Assembly: GCA_902168105.1 (NCBI GenBank)
Contig: CABHOY010000071.1
Coordinates: forward strand, 1 to 64,000
DNA length: 64,000 bases
Source: an uncultured Flavihumibacter sp.
Lineage (GTDB): Bacteria > Bacteroidota > Bacteroidia > Chitinophagales > Chitinophagaceae
Direction: 5' to 3'
Shown: piece after piece, positions 61,405 to 64,000 of the stretch
Layout: each line of letters starts with the position of its first letter
How positions within the stretch are numbered: position 1 is the first letter of the stretch
Translations under genes and position numbers: made by a program
Notes under the pieces: model-generated
The model's input: only the letters and a program-made list of their open reading frames with translations
What the model was told of the DNA's origin: nothing
Databases searched by the model: none

Positions 61405-61434
61405 CAAATGTACGAAGTTTTTCGATATAAACAA
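61405..61434 (-). promoter_or_regulatory. Promoter of the 42-aa gene
   Basis: Reverse strand: TTG at 61434-61432, 19 bp, TACATTTG at 61412-61405. Both elements match the Bacteroidota -33/-7 pattern. The start of transcription would be about 25 nt before the ATG. Confidence 0.65.
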
Positions 61435-61462
61435 GGAGTCGCATGTCTTCATGCGACTCCTT
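61433..61462 (-). terminator. Terminator of the DUF434 gene
   Basis: 12-bp perfect stem (AAGGAGTCGCAT / ATGCGACTCCTT) with a 6-nt loop, 19 bp beyond the DUF434 stop. On the reverse strand it is followed by GTTTAT. Its base overlaps the -33 TTG of the next promoter, an economical layout. Confidence 0.7.
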
Positions 61463-61480
61463 TACGTAATGTTAACAGTA

Positions 61481-62224
61481 TTATAAAGTTAATTGAGGAT
61501 CTACAATATTTAATGCGTCGCTTCTTTCATTATTCAGCATCCATGCACCCAGATTAAACCACTCAGCACATTCATCCAATATCCACGCATCTGAACTACA
61601 TACTAACTTATCACCTGCTATCAGGTATTTATCAGGATCATTCTCAAGATAGATCTCCCAGGGGAATTGATGCGTCTCTGCCAGTTCATAACAAAAGCCT
61701 TTCAGCTTTCCGCTATTGGAAACAGGAGCATCGAAGATCCAGATCACTTTTTGTACTTCCAGTTTTTGTAATGCCTCTCCTATCAGCACCAGCACATCTC
61801 CGGTATCATTGATCATTTTATAGGTGCCGTGAACAGATGATATATCGCGGTAACAACCGTCCAGTCCTTTGAAAACAAAACCACCGGCATAAGCAGTTTC
61901 CAGCAGGATCAATAAATTGAAACCATCTATATAAACAACTTTATTCTTCAGCTCTCCGCTATGCAGTTCCTTATTTTTCCGGTTCTCTAACTGTTGCCGG
62001 GAGCAGCTCATTCCCTGTAACGCCAATTGTTGACGCCTGATCAGGTCATACCTGTTACCAACAAGAGCCAGCGAGGCTTTCTGTGGATAATCCCTGCTCA
62101 GTAGATAATACATATCTTCCAGAGCTGGCTTTAACTGGTTCTGTGTAATGACAGGTCCGAATAATGCACTGTCTGCTATCTGCTGGTCTTTGTTTCTTCC
62201 GGGTTGTAAAGTTTCTTTGTCCAT
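61481..62224 (-). CDS. DUF434/PIN-like protein
   Basis: 247 aa. N-terminal DUF434 region: AYYLLS-like MYYLLSRDYPQKASLALVGN, then RYDLIRRQQLALQGMSCSRQ. The C-terminal DUF5616-like half (about 95-230) includes VVYIDGFNLLILLETAYAGG, VLVLIGEAL and VIWIFDAPVSNSGKLKGFCY, with acidic residues placed like those of PIN/NYN nucleases. RNase activity is possible but unproven. A TAACTTTG box lies 17 bp before the ATG. Confidence 0.82.
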   Translation of the reverse strand: MDKETLQPGRNKDQQIADSALFGPVITQNQLKPALEDMYYLLSRDYPQKASLALVGNRYDLIRRQQLALQGMSCSRQQLENRKNKELHSGELKNKVVYIDGFNLLILLETAYAGGFVFKGLDGCYRDISSVHGTYKMINDTGDVLVLIGEALQKLEVQKVIWIFDAPVSNSGKLKGFCYELAETHQFPWEIYLENDPDKYLIAGDKLVCSSDAWILDECAEWFNLGAWMLNNERSDALNIVDPQLTL

Positions 62225-62241
62225 GGCGGGGGAGTGAACGT

Positions 62242-62249
62242 CAAAGTTA
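62242..62249 (-). promoter_or_regulatory. TAACTTTG -7 box of the DUF434 gene
   Basis: Exact TAnnTTTG, reverse strand, ending 17 bp before the ATG at 62224. No clear -33 match. Confidence 0.4.
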
Positions 62250-62278
62250 AGCTGTCCGGTAAAGCTTTCCCTTCGAAT

Positions 62279-62917
62279 TTATGGTTGCGATGCCGGGCCG
62301 ATGCCGTAAACAGGCTTTCCCGGTTCAGAGATCCTGAAAGTCAGGTTGATACGTGCACCGATCTTTTTAGAGGTTTTCGGAATATGATGTTCGTAATGTT
62401 CCTGCATAGTTTCCCCCATTAGCAGAAAACTACCGTGGGTTAAAGGAATGTCCAGCTGATCAGCGACCGACCGGTCTTTAGGTCTTACTTTAAAAAGCCT
62501 GGTTTCGCCGAAGGTAATGGAAGCGATGGGATGGTGCCTGCCATCTGCCGGCAATGTGTCGCTATGCCAGGACACGGAATCATTCCCATCCCGGTAATAG
62601 TTCAATAGTACCCGGTCAAAAAAAACGCCACAGGCAGCTTCTACTTTGGCCTTGATATCCAACAGGTCAGGCGTCCATTCAAATCCCTTTGTTCCGCCAT
62701 AATAGGCGGTTAAACGGGGATCCGGAATGACCCTGTCATACATTTTCCTGGTACGCTGTTGCCAGGGGGTTGTTTCTTTGAGTGCTTTGAAATATTTATC
62801 GGCTTCGGCCTTAGGGAAAAACTGCTCCCAAAGTCTCAATTCAGTATTGGGCAGCTGAAAATCTACGTAACGCCTTGTCCCCTCATCAAACAGCTCACAA
62901 TCGTCAAAAAGTTGCAT
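62279..62917 (-). CDS. alkB: AlkB-type 2-oxoglutarate/Fe(II) dioxygenase (nucleic-acid dealkylation)
   Basis: 212 aa from the ATG at 62917 (MQLFDDCELF); a GTG start at 62992 would extend 25 residues across the promoter. The jelly-roll motifs: SVSWHSDTLP (HxD iron ligands), HYEHHIPK (third His), and the ARINLTFR tail (2-oxoglutarate-binding Arg residues). AlkB reverses 1-methyladenine and 3-methylcytosine damage in DNA and RNA. It is a single gene with a TATCTTTG box at 62931-62924. Confidence 0.92.
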   Translation of the reverse strand: MQLFDDCELFDEGTRRYVDFQLPNTELRLWEQFFPKAEADKYFKALKETTPWQQRTRKMYDRVIPDPRLTAYYGGTKGFEWTPDLLDIKAKVEAACGVFFDRVLLNYYRDGNDSVSWHSDTLPADGRHHPIASITFGETRLFKVRPKDRSVADQLDIPLTHGSFLLMGETMQEHYEHHIPKTSKKIGARINLTFRISEPGKPVYGIGPASQP

Positions 62918-62923
62918 AGGGTA

Positions 62924-62931
62924 CAAAGATA
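62924..62931 (-). promoter_or_regulatory. TATCTTTG -7 box of the alkB gene
   Basis: Exact TAnnTTTG on the reverse strand, 6 bp before the ATG at 62917. Supports the shorter start and a near-leaderless mRNA. Confidence 0.5.
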
Positions 62932-62992
62932 CGAAACCGGGCCGAAATACTAAATATTTTAGCATTTCAGCCCGGACGTGGTCCTTATTCAC

Positions 62993-63107
62993 TTCATCTT
63001 CGCTTCAGCAGTACTTCTCCTGTCCTTATCCTCCCTTTATCTTCCCTTCTGAAGGGAGGATAAAGGGAGGATAAGGACAGGAGAAGTACTACTGAAGCGA
63101 AGATGAA
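62993..63107. repeat. 115-nt near-perfect palindrome with 11-bp internal units
   Basis: Arms of 57 bp pair around the central T at 63050, with only two mismatched pairs (63009/63091 and 63042/63058). The right arm is built from 11-bp units such as AAGGGAGGATA (twice), AAGTACTACTG and AAGCGAAGATG. It fits the layout of the 78-bp palindrome at 19299 although the sequence is unrelated. It lies between the SDR (end 63122) and alkB (start 62917), both on the reverse strand. Confidence 0.9.
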
Positions 63108-63121
63108 CTATACCTGCTCAT

Positions 63122-63985
63122 TTACTGGGGCATACCGTAGTTATCCATCCATCTGGTTTTGATCTCAGCCCTGGCGGCAATGAATTCCTTATCGGTTCCC
63201 TGGGCGATGGCATCAAGCGGGTAACGCAGCGGACGGGTCCCTTTTTCCATATTGACCAGTGCCAGCACTCCGTCGGCAATCACCTGCGGGTCCATCTTAA
63301 ACTCAGCCATTTTGCCAAATAAAGCCCCTCCTATCGCATTAATATGGTTTTGGGTAGTCTCGCCATATTCGGTGGTAATATCCTGTTTATCGGCATGTAT
63401 ACCCGCTTTACCGCCGGTATTCATTTCAGTAGGATATACGCCTGGTTGTATAGATACATTTTCAATACCATACTGTTTTAATTCACCCTGGATACCTTCG
63501 GTGATGGTCTCAACGGCAAACTTAGACATCAGGTAAGGCACCATGAAAGGTACACTGAAGCCGCTGGCTCCTGAGGTCAGGTTGATGATCAACCCGTTCT
63601 TTTCTTTACGCATAGCAGGCAGTACAGCCTGGTAGGTACGGATCACACCATAAACGTTTATTTCCTGCATCTTTTTGATCTGGTCGATAGACCAGGATTC
63701 CAGCAGTCCGAACCCTGACACTGCGGCATTATTGACCAGCACGTCTATCCTGCCATGTTTTGCCAATGCTGTCTTTACAGCGTTATTTACAGAATTGTCG
63801 TCTGTTACATCCATTTCCAGGACATCCACATTGGGCAATGCGCTCAGTTCTTTAGCTACTGCTGCATGCCGCTCGTTTACTCCGCGCATGGTAGCAATAA
63901 CGGTGTGTCCCGCTTTTGATAAAGTGTTGGTCATTAATCTTCCAAAGCCAGAGCCAGTTCCTGTGATTAAAATTATCTTCTTCAT
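63122..63985 (-). CDS. Short-chain dehydrogenase/reductase
   Basis: 287 aa, classical SDR. Cofactor motif TGxGSGFG (ITGTGSGFGRLMTNTL, residues about 7-14), DVTDD, NNAAVSGFG, catalytic Ser in NLTSGASGFS and YLMSK (Tyr-xxx-Lys). The preference for NADP is suggested by ATMRG after the second strand. The substrate is unknown. The ATG is at 63985, 15 bp from the window edge, so its promoter is not fully in view. Confidence 0.93.
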   Translation of the reverse strand: MKKIILITGTGSGFGRLMTNTLSKAGHTVIATMRGVNERHAAVAKELSALPNVDVLEMDVTDDNSVNNAVKTALAKHGRIDVLVNNAAVSGFGLLESWSIDQIKKMQEINVYGVIRTYQAVLPAMRKEKNGLIINLTSGASGFSVPFMVPYLMSKFAVETITEGIQGELKQYGIENVSIQPGVYPTEMNTGGKAGIHADKQDITTEYGETTQNHINAIGGALFGKMAEFKMDPQVIADGVLALVNMEKGTRPLRYPLDAIAQGTDKEFIAARAEIKTRWMDNYGMPQ

Positions 63986-64000
63986 GATGCTATATTTTGT

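Noticed and set aside
19299..63107. The two long palindromes as CRISPR or integron sites
   Set aside because: There are no spaced direct repeats, no Cas genes and no integrase; each is a single hairpin-like element.

Overview
The window looks like a chromosomal segment of a Bacteroidota bacterium, most likely a Chitinophaga-like member of the Chitinophagaceae. Evidence: three SusC/SusD outer-membrane uptake pairs driven by FecI-type ECF sigma factors and FecR anti-sigma factors, a T9SS-sorted pectate lyase, TAnnTTTG promoter boxes typical of the phylum, an IS66 end, a Bacteroidota-type EF-G paralogue, and many lipoproteins with a Cys lipobox. I saw no rRNA, tRNA or CRISPR array.

Layout. 1-245: right end of an IS66 element. 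607-8105: SusD1/SusC1 (AT-rich) divergent from sigma1-FecR1-sigma1b. 8109-9203: thioredoxin-like lipoprotein and a tail-anchored protein. 9370-18753: module 2, with a GT-C-like membrane protein, a 112-aa exported protein, SusD2 and SusC2, divergent from sigma2-FecR2-AraC-like. 18750-20829: small membrane protein, a 78-bp perfect palindrome and a second GT-C-like protein. 20948-30899: module 3, with an S9 peptidase, a 114-aa exported protein, SusD3 and SusC3, divergent from sigma3-FecR3-AraC-like. 31038-35549: GH2 hydrolase with a fused C-terminal helical domain, an unknown protein and an orphan third AraC-like paralogue. 35727-43799: FAD oxidoreductase, RteC-like protein, DEAD-box helicase, membrane proteins and small exported proteins. 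44149-47135: an NAD/ADP-ribose operon (NrtR-like regulator, KptA/Tpt1, ADP-ribosylglycohydrolase, PPP-type phosphoesterase). 47138-54857: lipoprotein pair, PL9-type pectate lyase, P450 with an ABM monooxygenase and ArsR-type regulator, TPR-like protein. 55007-58803: Tat-exported amine oxidase, Tat-exported aminotransferase and secreted HINT-domain protein. 58834-63985: EF-G paralogue with a terminator in its leader, a 42-codon orphan gene with its own promoter and terminator, a DUF434 protein, AlkB, a 115-nt palindrome and an SDR.

How the genes work together. Modules 2 and 3 repeat the same plan: a sigma/anti-sigma/AraC-like operon faces a SusC-SusD-small-protein operon. Both SusC N-termini and FecR C-termini fit trans-envelope signalling, in which a ligand-loaded SusC relieves FecR inhibition of the sigma factor. 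Two sets of shared promoter-like sequences support this wiring. TTAAC-N6-TTAAC-N21-TAnnTT lies upstream of five regulator or associated genes. AGTAC-T-tract followed by CGAC or ACTACT lies upstream of SusC1, SusC3, FecR1 and FecR3.
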